DNA of 64,000 nt from Leishmania martiniquensis. Its lineage: Eukaryota > Euglenozoa > Kinetoplastea > Trypanosomatida > Trypanosomatidae. Below, one piece after another: positions 1 to 9,745 of the stretch; the stretch's first letter is position 1; each line of letters starts with the position of its first letter. The stretch covers positions 848,501 to 912,500 of the forward strand of contig NC_090167.1 in the NCBI RefSeq assembly GCF_017916325.1, in the 5' to 3' direction. The position numbers and the translations under genes are program-made. The notes beneath the pieces are model-generated. The model made no database searches, was not told the DNA's origin, and worked only from the letters and a program-made list of their open reading frames with translations.

Positions 1-3000
1 CTCGCCGCGCTGTTGCAGCTTCCGTACGTTCTCGCTCATCATTCGCCGAGCCTCTGTGAGACTCACATTCTCGCGCTCCGCGATCGCCTTTAGTTGCGCG
101 TAGCGGCCGCCTGCCGGCTGGCCTGGGGTGGCGGCGCTGGCGGCCGCAGTCGGAGTAGGAGCGCCAGCGGGCCGCGCAGGCACCGCGCCCGGTGATGGTG
201 CCGCTGGGCTGCTTCCAAGGGTGATGGAGCCAAGCAGCTCTTGCGGCTTCCTCTGTCGCTCTGGTTGCACAACTGGTGGCGCACTTGCCGGCGGAGAGGC
301 GTAGCTCGCACACGGTGCGAACCCCGGGGCCGGTGCGACGGGGGTGTTGCCGACAGGCATCTGCGCCGCTTCAGGCATTTTTGTGGCACGCAGCGTTTGG
401 GACTCCAGCTTCAGAGCAATGTCCTCCCACGGCAGCATCATGAGGCGCTTGAAGAAACCGGTCTCCTGCTTCAAGGTGGGCGCGGGCGGCAGATAGCGTC
501 CGTAGCCGCGGAAGGTGCATGGCGTGAAGTGGTATCGTGGCCCATGAAAGCAGGGGTGCTTGCGCACTCCACTCTCTTTCGAGGCACCCAAGTTTGCTTC
601 CACAAAGAAGTGGCCGACGACGCCATTGTTCGAGCCCAGGAAGTAAAGATGCAGCACGTTCTCAATCTCAACAAGCAGCACCTGCACGTTCTCCTCGCCG
701 GCAAAGTCAAGAGTGGCGTACGGCTGCATCATCGGCTTGACCATTCTACTATCCAGGATGTTCACCCACCGCCAGCCGTTCGCATCTCGCGTTACCACAA
801 TGAGCGCGCCGCGGCCGTGGTAGACGCTGAAGTGCTCGAGTCGGCGCGCGGGGTCGAGTCTGCATTTGGCTACTGGTACCGTGTCTGCCGCCGTGACGCT
901 CACCGGCGACCCAGTCGCCGAAAAAAGGGCGGACACCTGCACCACAGCAATCTTATGTTCGCCAAGAAACGCTATAGCTGGGGCGATGTGGTCGCTGGCG
1001 GAGGTGTCGCGGCTGATCTCGTAGTCGCGCATCTCGCCCGCATCCGTGTCGTACGTGAGGTGGGCCTTGCCTGGTGTCCATGTAGCTTTGACGTGCACGA
1101 TGCTGCCCAGGAGCGGGCTACTCCCCGTCGCTACGACTGCACTGCCCACCATAATCGCCCACTCCAAAGACGAGCCGGATACCTGAAAGTGGACGGTCAG
1201 CAGCTTTGTGGAACTCGTAGTCTGCGGCAGCGCTACCCACTCGGTCTCGGCACTCTGGCGGTAGCACCATGCCTGAGGGGCGTCATCCGCGACGCCAAAC
1301 GCCATCGACATCGACAACAGCGCAGCACCAAGTGCATCGCAGCACGTAAGACTACCGTACTCGCCTGCATTCTGGGCGGGCGAGAAAATAGAAAGCGCTA
1401 CCTCGAACGTCTTGACGTCACCCGACAAGTTCGGCAGCGGCGGCTGTGCCGCCGCCGTCACCATCAGGCGCGTGGCGGACGTGGCAAACTCAGGGTGCGC
1501 GTAGGTGATGAGCCGCATCTCACTCAAGTTCCACAGCAAGAAGCCTTTTCGATCCTTGAAGAGGCACGCGAGGCAAAGTACGCCCGTCGCATTGTTTCTT
1601 GTTGCCTCCGTGCTGGCCATCCAGAAGGCGTCAAGCGAGATGATGGTTGACCCGACCGGGAGCAACCCGGCGGGGACCTGAAGCATATAAGGCCGGCCGT
1701 CGTCACCCTTGCCCAAGAGATCCACAAGCGCGACCGAGGAATCCTCCAGCAGCAGCAGCACGCACTTGCCATCCTTGTAAACAGACACCTTGCTCGTCAC
1801 GGCGGATGGCTCCAGACGCGCGTTAACAAGTGCCGCATACTGCACCATCCGCTCTCCCGGCTTGCCGTGCCCATCCAGCCGAAGCGCCGCCCGGTCCAGG
1901 TCGAGCACCAGCGAGCCGGCGTTACGGCGAATGTCGTGCTTCATGATCATGACGATGGACTCAGTGGTGAACACGCGCAAAATTATCTCCGTTGGAAGAA
2001 ACACAGTGTTCAACGAGGGCAGCGCCGTCTCCAACACCAGCCCGTCGGCGTCCTGGCCAATCGCCAACGTTGACCACGGTACACAGTTCACCAAGGCTTT
2101 TGAGTTGACGCTGAAGACCTCGTTCGATTGCGGCGACAGGCAGACCGCCTGCGCTGCATCCGTGACGGTCACCATCACGCTCTGCCGCCACAGATGTGCC
2201 ACATCCGAGCCAGCCACTTCCTTGGCCTCCACGTCAGGCAGCGCGTGGCGCAGCAGCGCGTCACCGCCGCGCAGCAGCTTTTCCCATGTGGAGGTCACCG
2301 CCGTCCGGTGTATTTCCTCGGCGAGTGAGCGTATCTGGTCCTCGGGCAAGCGCAGGAGTAGCGCGCGGGGGTGCCATGGCACCTGCGCACTAAGCTCTCG
2401 CAGTTCACGGATGCTCTCGATTCCACCAGTCTGACGGTTGCGCTTTGCCAGGATCGGCCGTAAGCCGTCCTCGCTTGTCACGAAGAGCGCTTCCAGGTCA
2501 ACGTCTGTCAGCCCACTTGTCCAGTAGTTCGACAGAACGCATGGCTCTACATGGAAGACGTTGAAGTAGTTGTCTACCGCATTCGCGTTGGTGCCGCTGC
2601 CGTTGAACTCGGCCACTGCCTTCTTTGAGCGCGCCGCCTCCACACCGTGCTGCGCCGTGTACGCGTTCAGGTGCGCGATGATGGCGTCCTGCCGCATTAC
2701 CTGCTTGTCATCCAGGCGAATAACGACCTCCAGGATGTCGCGCTGGCCGTGCAGCAGCATGTACATCTGGCTGTGCGTGTCGTTCGTGGTGTGAAAACTG
2801 TTTTCGAGGGCAGTGCGGGCCATGCTAAGGCCCACGCGGTACTCGTTGTACGCGAAGGCGTCAACGAGTCCGGCGCTTGGAGCGCTTGGCACGCCTTGCG
2901 AGATTTGCTGAGAGAGATCCACGGCCCAGTAAAGCTCAGCCACCTTGTCGCGGCGCTTCTTATTCTCGTTCCAGAGGAGGATCTTCGTGCAGTGCATCGT

Positions 3001-3792
3001 GACGGCAGCGACGTAAACACCACCGGGCGTCACGCGGCATGTGGCCAACAGGCCGTCCGGCTGCCCCACGATGCTGCGGGCGTCAAAGAAGCAGCTCACA
3101 CGGCCCTCATCAATGTACCACTTGCACACGCCGGGGACCCCGCCCACCACACCGATGAGTGCGTTTGGGTTATTGGGGTACGAGTCCATCGAGAGTAAAG
3201 AGCCAATAGTGAAGAACCTGTCGCATTTAGCAGCGCACCCGCTCACGATGGAGCCCGCCGTGTCCTTGCAGAAGGGTAGGCATAGCCCGAGCACATTCGT
3301 CTCCGTCGTGGCCCACCGCAGCTGCGGCCGCTCCTCGGGGTCGTTCGACACCGGATCGAGCCGGAAGTAGGAGACGCGCCCGTCCTTGCGGCCCACCGCG
3401 CCGCATGTCAAGCCCTGTGCAACGTGCAGGCAGGTGAACTGGGCATCAGGTCCCATGCACCGCAGCGCGCTGTTCCCTTTGCCAGTCACACCGGCGCTGT
3501 AGTCCATGCACAAGAGCGTCTCGGACGAGAGCACCAGGAAGCTGGTTGTGCCGGTGTACACAAAGGCGTCTAGCCAGTGCACCCCGCCCGGTAGCGGCAG
3601 CAGCTCGCGGCACATCTCCTTGCCCAGCACGAGGACGTTCGCGTCGTCACCTATGCACACGAGCACGCCGAGGATGGCGTCGTACTTGCAGATGTGGTAG
3701 TCCGACATGACCACTGTGCTTTTGCCGCCCACCCGAAAGGGAAGAATGACACCGTCGCCGGCGCCCACGGCGTGCTGCCTCTGCGAGAGCAT
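1..3792 (-). CDS. Tomosyn/Lgl-like protein with C-terminal R-SNARE-like motif (3' end cut by window edge)
   Basis: One frame stays open from the ATG at 3792-3790 to base 1, giving 1264 codons without a stop; the next in-frame stop upstream is at 3880-3882. Base 1 ends a codon, so the gene continues outside the window. Most of the protein looks like beta-propeller sequence (short hydrophobic strands, no enzyme motif), though I could not delimit WD40 repeats. After a Pro/Ala-rich linker (about residues 1150-1225) comes a helix containing EARRMMSENVRKLQQRGE. This fits the R-SNARE pattern M-x-x-N-V-x-K-(L/V)-x-x-R, with the zero-layer Arg encoded at 7-9. Known: tomosyn combines Lgl-type propellers of about 1100 residues with a C-terminal R-SNARE motif and regulates SNARE assembly in exocytosis. 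Inferred: this is the kinetoplastid counterpart. The CDS is very sure; the family call is moderately sure. Confidence 0.85.
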   Translation of the reverse strand, partial: MLSQRQHAVGAGDGVILPFRVGGKSTVVMSDYHICKYDAILGVLVCIGDDANVLVLGKEMCRELLPLPGGVHWLDAFVYTGTTSFLVLSSETLLCMDYSAGVTGKGNSALRCMGPDAQFTCLHVAQGLTCGAVGRKDGRVSYFRLDPVSNDPEERPQLRWATTETNVLGLCLPFCKDTAGSIVSGCAAKCDRFFTIGSLLSMDSYPNNPNALIGVVGGVPGVCKWYIDEGRVSCFFDARSIVGQPDGLLATCRVTPGGVYVAAVTMHCTKILLWNENKKRRDKVAELYWAVDLSQQISQGVPSAPSAGLVDAFAYNEYRVGLSMARTALENSFHTTNDTHSQMYMLLHGQRDILEVVIRLDDKQVMRQDAIIAHLNAYTAQHGVEAARSKKAVAEFNGSGTNANAVDNYFNVFHVEPCVLSNYWTSGLTDVDLEALFVTSEDGLRPILAKRNRQTGGIESIRELRELSAQVPWHPRALLLRLPEDQIRSLAEEIHRTAVTSTWEKLLRGGDALLRHALPDVEAKEVAGSDVAHLWRQSVMVTVTDAAQAVCLSPQSNEVFSVNSKALVNCVPWSTLAIGQDADGLVLETALPSLNTVFLPTEIILRVFTTESIVMIMKHDIRRNAGSLVLDLDRAALRLDGHGKPGERMVQYAALVNARLEPSAVTSKVSVYKDGKCVLLLLEDSSVALVDLLGKGDDGRPYMLQVPAGLLPVGSTIISLDAFWMASTEATRNNATGVLCLACLFKDRKGFLLWNLSEMRLITYAHPEFATSATRLMVTAAAQPPLPNLSGDVKTFEVALSIFSPAQNAGEYGSLTCCDALGAALLSMSMAFGVADDAPQAWCYRQSAETEWVALPQTTSSTKLLTVHFQVSGSSLEWAIMVGSAVVATGSSPLLGSIVHVKATWTPGKAHLTYDTDAGEMRDYEISRDTSASDHIAPAIAFLGEHKIAVVQVSALFSATGSPVSVTAADTVPVAKCRLDPARRLEHFSVYHGRGALIVVTRDANGWRWVNILDSRMVKPMMQPYATLDFAGEENVQVLLVEIENVLHLYFLGSNNGVVGHFFVEANLGASKESGVRKHPCFHGPRYHFTPCTFRGYGRYLPPAPTLKQETGFFKRLMMLPWEDIALKLESQTLRATKMPEAAQMPVGNTPVAPAPGFAPCASYASPPASAPPVVQPERQRKPQELLGSITLGSSPAAPSPGAVPARPAGAPTPTAAASAATPGQPAGGRYAQLKAIAERENVSLTEARRMMSENVRKLQQRGE

Positions 3793-4964
3793 GGGTACCT
3801 CGCAGGCCACGGTAAGTGACGTCTATGATGCGAGTGTATCGGTGCTGCGGCGTGGGTGTCTTCGCCGCGTATGGAGGGGCTAAGGGAAATACAGCGCCAG
3901 TGGTAATGAGGCAGGCAGGCAGGCAGCAAGGGACCGGCCAGCGCCTGCCCGATACTTACACACACACACACACACACACACGCATGCATACACAGAGCGA
4001 GAAGAGGGCGGGCCCGTACGGAGACGAAGAGCCGTCGCACAGAACACCCCAAGACCCACCACCGCAACGCGCTCGGTCACTCGCCGACTAAATGCTCAAC
4101 GAAGGGGAAAGGGGTGGAGCGCTATTCGGCGTTGTGGCGGTGATGCGAAGTGACTACGAACGCAGCAATAGGGGAAAGAAGGGAATAGGACAGGTGCAAG
4201 CACAACGGAAAGCACACACACACACACATGCGCGCACACATCTGACTCCAACTCCTCAGAGAGGTACGATATAGTCGGTGACGTTGTCAAAGCAGCAGCA
4301 GCGGATAGCGATGAGCAGAGAAATACATGCGCGGGTAGGGAGGTAGGGAGGGAGAGACGAGGAGAGCGACAGCAACGCCATGGGTGGCGGTGGTGCGGGA
4401 GGATCGGCATAATTTCAAGTGCCCAGAGCGAGGGTACTGCTGGGCGAGAAAGAGGAAGAGAGGGGAGACTCGCTGAAAACGGTCTCCATGGCGTGTGCAG
4501 CGGCGCCAACGGCCCAAGGATCGGGCATAAATAATGCCTCTTGCAGGAGCATATGGGGCCTCGTTCGAGAACTCACCTCAACAGAGCACCTTCCACTCAA
4601 TCCTGAGGTGATAGAAGGGGCCTTCAGGGCAGACACGGCCACTGCATTATCCATCCGAGTTGGTTTGTGTGTGCGTGTATGAGGGCGAAGGTGTACCGAG
4701 AAAACGAGTGACAAGGTTGAATAATGCGAAGCCGATCCAAGTGCTTCCTCCATGCAGTGAGAAGGTGCCCCGAGGGAGAGAGAAGACAGACAGACAGAGA
4801 GAGGGGGTGGGGGCGGGTGGCAACAGCGAACGCGTCAGGTGCGTGAAGAGTGCACACACACGCACACACACACACCAAGACCTTTTGCTGGGTGTGTATT
4901 CAGCCGAGACAGAGGTCTCCTCTTGCATCGAGGAGAGGGAGAGCCAAGAGGAAAGAGGGAAGCC
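3793..4964. other. Intergenic region with microsatellites
   Basis: No convincing gene. The stretch holds (AC)n and (CA)n runs, purine-rich plus-strand sequence (pyrimidine-rich on the transcribed strand) and no sustained coding bias. It probably contains the 5' untranslated region and trans-splice acceptor of the tomosyn-like gene. Confidence 0.6.
3958..3981. repeat. (AC)12 microsatellite
   Basis: Twelve perfect AC dinucleotides lie about 165 bases upstream of the tomosyn-like start codon. On the transcribed strand this is a (GT)n run. Confidence 0.95.
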
Positions 4965-6612
4965 CTACCGTGGCAACGTCACACGCCTATGCAGCCCTAT
5001 CTCCCGCCCCACCTCTCTGTCCACACCTTCCCTCCATATCCTCTCGCACCACCACCAACACCCCCCCTCCAGCCTTTTGGATTCTGCTGCCACGGCGCCG
5101 AAGGGGGGCCCGGCGTTGAGCGGCGGTGACGACGACGAGCAGCAAAAGGGGGAGAAAAAAGTGCAACGCGCTCCTCTGACGCGTACGATGCGGTGCGACT
5201 GAGCAAATCGGTTTGCCTCTACCAGCAATGCCTGCCGCTTCATCGCCTGCGAGGCAGGCCGCCTGATGCCATCACCGTTTGAATCGCCTGCTGCCTCAGC
5301 CGCTGCTACCACCACGGACTCCGCGAGGTGCCCAAGAGCCTCCTTGCGCTGCTCGATTCGGATGATCGCCTCCTCCTCTGCTTTCAGGTACTCCATGCTA
5401 CTCCTGCAAACGTCTTGGGCCGATGCCGTCTAGCAGCGCATGGCGACGCCTTTCATAGTTGGCCACTTCTACAGAGACTCAATGCGGTCCTGCAGGAATC
5501 AAAGTGTGTGCCGCCGCTCCCCCCGCCGTCGCGGTGTCTGTCCCATCTCTATTACCTGCATTGCGCTTTCCTGCGAACGTGCCGACGCCAAACTGCTTTT
5601 TAGCCGCACAAGCAGCACCGCTTATTGTCTTCGTCGAGGATGCATCGACGGCCACTTCGCGCCTCACCCCTGCGTGCAGTGCTGCCGTACTGTCAGTTGC
5701 CACCTCCTCTTGCAGTATCAGTCCGCACAACCTCTGCTGATACGTTTTCACATCCATCATGACATCTTCTCGTGAAGTCGGATGCCCCACCACGTGCGGC
5801 ACCTCAGGCGCGGCCGACTGCAGCTTCCGGTGTCGTTCGCGGCTTCCTTGGAGCACCCCGCACCCAACCATCTCCATCTCACGCAGTTTTGTATGGGCAC
5901 CGCTACCGCGGAGTAAAGGGATCGAAGAGACGCATGTGGCGGCTGTCTCTCTCGATCATGGGCAAACATCCTTCCTTGTGGCTTCTCTTCAGCAGTAAGC
6001 GTCGCCCTGACGCGCGGAGAGGACGGCTTCTCCGACGCCAACTGCATTTCCAACCGCCTTACCCCCCCCGTACGGCCTTCCCTGCGACTTTCTTTCGCGC
6101 GAGCCTCGTCGAGGGTTTGAGCACTGCTGCGCGAGACGCCTCGTGCGCCTTGCGTTGCTTCACGTCGCTCCGAAGCGCCGGTACCTCCTCTCGACGCGCT
6201 CTCCTCGGCCTTCTGCTAGTATGAGGCGACAACCTGCTGCATGTGCGCGGGATACCGTGGCCTTCGCTAGTGCTTTACCGCAGGACTCTTTTCGGATTCA
6301 CCGCCACCCTCGGTAGCGGCCGCGCGAGTTGCGACCGTGGCGTGGTGCGGTGCGGATGGAGCAGCGAGCGCCTCCGGTGCGACCCACTTTTTTCTTCTGT
6401 TCTCAATGCTCACGGCGCAGTGCATGCTCCGCCGATCTTGGCCTAGCGCTGGGAGGCCGCCTTCTCAGAGAACTTGAACCCCTTCACGTGCCTCCGCAGC
6501 CCCGCCTCCTCGCCGCGTACGCCTTGCCGCGCGACCCGCTAGTCCCTGTGAGCTGCGGCCCATCCAGCATGCGGCCATTTCTGCATCGCCGGTAGGCATC
6601 GTACCCAAACGA
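4965..6612 (-). pseudogene. Decayed coiled-coil gene remnant
   Basis: Protein-like segments on the minus strand switch frame repeatedly. From upstream to downstream they include VATRAAATEGGGESEKSP near 6330, LRSDVKQRKAHEASRAAV near 6150, QLASEKPSSPRVRATLTAEE near 6020, TYQQRLCGLILQEEVATDS near 5720 and MEYLKAEEEAIIRIEQRKEA at 5396-5337. Each is Glu/Lys/Arg/Ala-rich and helical in character, but stops separate them and no single frame stays open. This is the pattern of an old coiled-coil gene broken by frameshifts. It lies between two intact genes in the same direction. I cannot name the ancestor. Alternatives are chance amphipathic frames in a GC-rich spacer, or sequencing errors, although the number of breaks argues against the latter. 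Boundaries are approximate. Confidence 0.45.
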
Positions 6613-7774
6613 AAGTTAATGCGAGGCGGCGAAAAAAAGACCGAGAACGGTGTGGGAGGCGCATGAAGGAAAGCAGCAGAGGGGAGGGCCCAACAACGCC
6701 GGTGTGCACAGTGGGCCTCCCCCCTTTTTGTCAAGCACGCCACCGGCGACACCATCGCTGAGGGCGCCCATCGACTGAGGCTTACGAGAGCAACAGCGCC
6801 GTGGAGGGTGTAATCGAAGTATGGAGGACAAGACAAAAAGGGGAGGCGGTCAGCGTCGCCGGAAGAAATATCAGCACTGAGAAAGAGCGCGTCACCGCAC
6901 AAGTGGCCTCAGACTCTTGCGTTATGGTAAAGCGCATACGGCCGCCTGTGGTGGCCCAGAGGAGGTTTCGCTGTCCCTCAGTCCCTCGCCTCCTCTATGG
7001 CGAGGCGTGTAGGGTGTAAAAGGGGTGTGAGAGGACGGGAGATGGGGCAGGGTGGAAAGAGGAGCGGACCAGGCGCCAGATCCGCACCAGAGGTCGACAC
7101 AGCTGTGGAACGCCTTCACACAGATGCGAACAAAGGGGAAGAGACGGTGGGGCTAATGGCGGAAAGGGAATGTGCGCTGCAGCTGCATTGACAGACGTGG
7201 CGAACATCCGTGGCAAGGGGTACGTGTAGCCCTCGTGCGAAGCACCATGCGTGCGATGGCATGGCAATGGTTTAAAGCCGACACGCGGCATGGCGCATCT
7301 ACAGCGCAGTGGCTTAGGTACCACCGCACCACTGATAAAGAGGCGAGATGACGTTGTTGCGCTGACGAGGTGTCCCAGAGCAGAAGAGGCATGGGACGCG
7401 TGAAACAGAGTGAGAGTGAGAAAGGCGAGTGGGGAGCGAACGCGACATCATAAGAGCAGTGAAACGAGAGGTAAAGCAGTTGCTGCAGCAGAGTCGATGA
7501 AGCAGGCCATCGTAAAAAAAAAAAGATGCACCCCAGCAACGCACATGACGCAACGGCACAGCATCGCCTCTGCGGACGTGGAGCTGAGGCTGGGAAAGGG
7601 TGAAAGAGAAGAGGCGCATTCGGCAAAAGAGTGGGTGAGCTGAGGCCGTGAATGCGGACGCTGGCTGTTAACACCCCCCTCGCTCCCCGCCCCGCCTTGC
7701 CCCCTTCCTCGGAGGGCGTAGAAAAGGGGCCAGGCAAGCATGAAACAACACACCAGGCCGTTTTCCTGCTCCTC
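6613..7774. other. Intergenic region
   Basis: No supported gene. Minus-strand frames here, including one of 222 codons ending at 7153, have pyrimidine-run composition (Leu/Ser/Pro/Phe) typical of untranslated sequence. It probably includes the 3' untranslated region of the 7775-9616 gene. Confidence 0.55.
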
Positions 7775-9616
7775 TTACGCTTCCTCCGGGCCAACAACAA
7801 GGAACGGGGCCACATTGGCACACAGGGTCGGCACGAAGGGTCGATACGCAGGTCTTGGCTGCATCTCCACTGCGAGGAGGTGCTCCCCCACCGTGGTCAC
7901 CCTGGTGTCAGCGAACACCACCGTTGCCTGCACCGCACCGTTTGGGAGACGCAGCAGTTCCTGTACCCCTGACGTGGGAAGAAAGGACCAGTGCGCACAC
8001 CCGTTGCCCTCCTGCGCTTCCGGGGCGCCGCTTGAGTCCGCCTCATGGTACTCCGCCGCCTCGCCGGTGTCACCCCACTTTGGGGCCGTAATGTACTCGG
8101 CAAATGAGTGCGGAAGAGGCAGCCTGTTTGTGCCGCGTAGCTGCGAGGCCACAGGACGCACAAGGAAGAGCACGACGTCACTGTACGAGGGGAATAACGG
8201 AACAGTGTTTTCCTCTCCCCTTGCAGACGATGGTGCTTGATACGCCCCGCCAGGGGCGTCGCCCTGTGCAGTGGCGCTGCCGAATGTAGCCGCAAAGGAA
8301 CGACTCCAGCCTTGCTCCACGAGCGCCTTGATCGGGGGAAGGAGAGAGCCAGGTGTCACGCGGCCGCGCTGTGGCATCCACCACAGGCGCAGCGAGACGG
8401 AGCGCAGAGAGGCGCAGATGGGCAGGACAACACTGCGCTGTTCAATAGATACTTGACACCAATGCGACAAACACTGAAGAAGACAGAGCAGCCGTGAGTC
8501 CCGATGGCCCCCATGCATGACTACACCAAGCTCAAAGTCATTGTCAGCGACGCGATGCACGTAAACGCCACGCACGGCCTCGCTCACACGCGCAAGCACA
8601 TTCGGTTTGGTATGGCCGCTATACGCCTTGTGGCAGTAGCGACGGGAGTCGATGCAGCCGCGGTCGCCCGCTTCGGTAGCGACGTCCGGGGACGCATCAT
8701 TGCCCCTGAGTGCCATGGCGAACTGTACCTTCTCATCCATGATGCGCGGCAGGAGAATGCAAAGCGCCGCGCAGTGCGCCAGCGAAACCCAAGAGCTCAG
8801 CACATCCTTCTTTGCTACGGCCACGGCACGGAAGCATTGCGTGAGCTCGCTGTACTCGGTGCTGGAGGAGAACATCGAAATGTAGCTGCCACAGGTGAGG
8901 GCATGGGGGTTGAGGAGGGCGATCACCCGTCGGTGGGCCAGTAGGGTAAGCTGACGGCGCACGAAGGAGGTGTCGACAGTATGCCGCGGCGCCGCCCATT
9001 GCCAGCGCCTGGCCGACGCAGCCACTATCTCTGGGGGGCTCAACGGCGCAGGCGACTTGCTCTTCTGCAGTGGTGTTGGCGGAGGTGAAGAGCGCACCGT
9101 TAAGGCCGAGGCGAATTCGTCGGTGACAGAGAGGGACCACGAGGACGGCGGCTGCGGCGCTTTCTGTGAAAGGAACTCCTCTGCGTTTTCAGCCATGGTG
9201 GTCTCGGTCTCCCTCGCTGGGGTCGATCGTGAGAGTGGCATTGGCAACGACTCCTTCTGGGCGTGCGCGGACTGTGGTATCAGCGGTGCAAGCTCCGAGA
9301 CACCTTTCCACGTTATCTCCATGTCCACACAGCTGTAGTCCCCCTCTGGCGCAACGTGGTGAAGAATTCCCGTGTCCCATGCTGCTTCTCCAGCCGCCGC
9401 AGAGGGCTCTGTGTGGGCATCGATTCCATAGACGTGCGACTGTTCGGGCGGCGCAGATGTCTGCAGGTTGCTCTTCATCAGTGAGATCAGCATCCGCCCG
9501 ACTGTGTCTGTTGTGCGGTGAGACACAAACAGAATGGACGTGTTGGCGCATTCGTGGTGGTAAAAATCGCACTGCACCGGCTCCCACTCAGTGCCGCGTG
9601 GAACGGTAGGGTCCAT
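7775..9616 (-). CDS. Conserved-looking hypothetical protein, 613 aa
   Basis: The start is the ATG at 9616-9614 (MDPTVPRGTEWEP). The frame runs 21 codons further upstream only to a GTG, and a strong pyrimidine tract with AG lies at 9698-9745, which suits this start. I do not recognise the family. The N-terminal part contains ILFVSHRTTDTVGRMLISLM. A low-complexity Ser/Pro linker follows at about residues 115-200. Then comes a globular region with LAHCAALCILLPRIMDEK and SRLLCLLQCLSHWCQVS, which could be buried helices. There is no clear transmembrane segment, nucleotide-binding motif or catalytic signature. The product is probably soluble and kinetoplastid-restricted. Coding status is well supported by length and GC-rich third positions; function is unknown. 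Confidence 0.85.
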   Translation of the reverse strand: MDPTVPRGTEWEPVQCDFYHHECANTSILFVSHRTTDTVGRMLISLMKSNLQTSAPPEQSHVYGIDAHTEPSAAAGEAAWDTGILHHVAPEGDYSCVDMEITWKGVSELAPLIPQSAHAQKESLPMPLSRSTPARETETTMAENAEEFLSQKAPQPPSSWSLSVTDEFASALTVRSSPPPTPLQKSKSPAPLSPPEIVAASARRWQWAAPRHTVDTSFVRRQLTLLAHRRVIALLNPHALTCGSYISMFSSSTEYSELTQCFRAVAVAKKDVLSSWVSLAHCAALCILLPRIMDEKVQFAMALRGNDASPDVATEAGDRGCIDSRRYCHKAYSGHTKPNVLARVSEAVRGVYVHRVADNDFELGVVMHGGHRDSRLLCLLQCLSHWCQVSIEQRSVVLPICASLRSVSLRLWWMPQRGRVTPGSLLPPIKALVEQGWSRSFAATFGSATAQGDAPGGAYQAPSSARGEENTVPLFPSYSDVVLFLVRPVASQLRGTNRLPLPHSFAEYITAPKWGDTGEAAEYHEADSSGAPEAQEGNGCAHWSFLPTSGVQELLRLPNGAVQATVVFADTRVTTVGEHLLAVEMQPRPAYRPFVPTLCANVAPFLVVGPEEA

Positions 9617-9697
9617 CGCTCGAACAGCCTTTCTATGCGCCGTGGTGTTACTGCGTCGGGTCCCTTTTACCACCCACACGTGCTAACTCCGTCTTGG

Positions 9698-9745
9698 CTG
9701 GAGAAGGGGAAGGGGGTGGGCGAAGGAACAGCCGGCCCGGCGGCG
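9698..9745 (-). promoter_or_regulatory. Predicted spliced-leader acceptor (pyrimidine tract + AG)
   Basis: On the minus strand, a long C/T-rich tract ends in CCCCTTCTCCAG, with the AG at plus 9699-9698. This places the trans-splice site about 81 bases before the ATG at 9616. It also argues against using the upstream GTG as the start. Prediction from sequence pattern only. Confidence 0.5.

Noticed and set aside
241..1650. 469-codon plus-strand frame
   Set aside because: It lies wholly inside the tomosyn-like gene, is antisense, and has Arg/His/Ala-rich shadow composition; the minus-strand frame is open throughout 1-3792.
7153..7821. 222-codon minus-strand frame overlapping the 3' end of the 613-aa gene
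   Set aside because: It overlaps the stop of a well-supported gene in another frame and has spacer-like composition.
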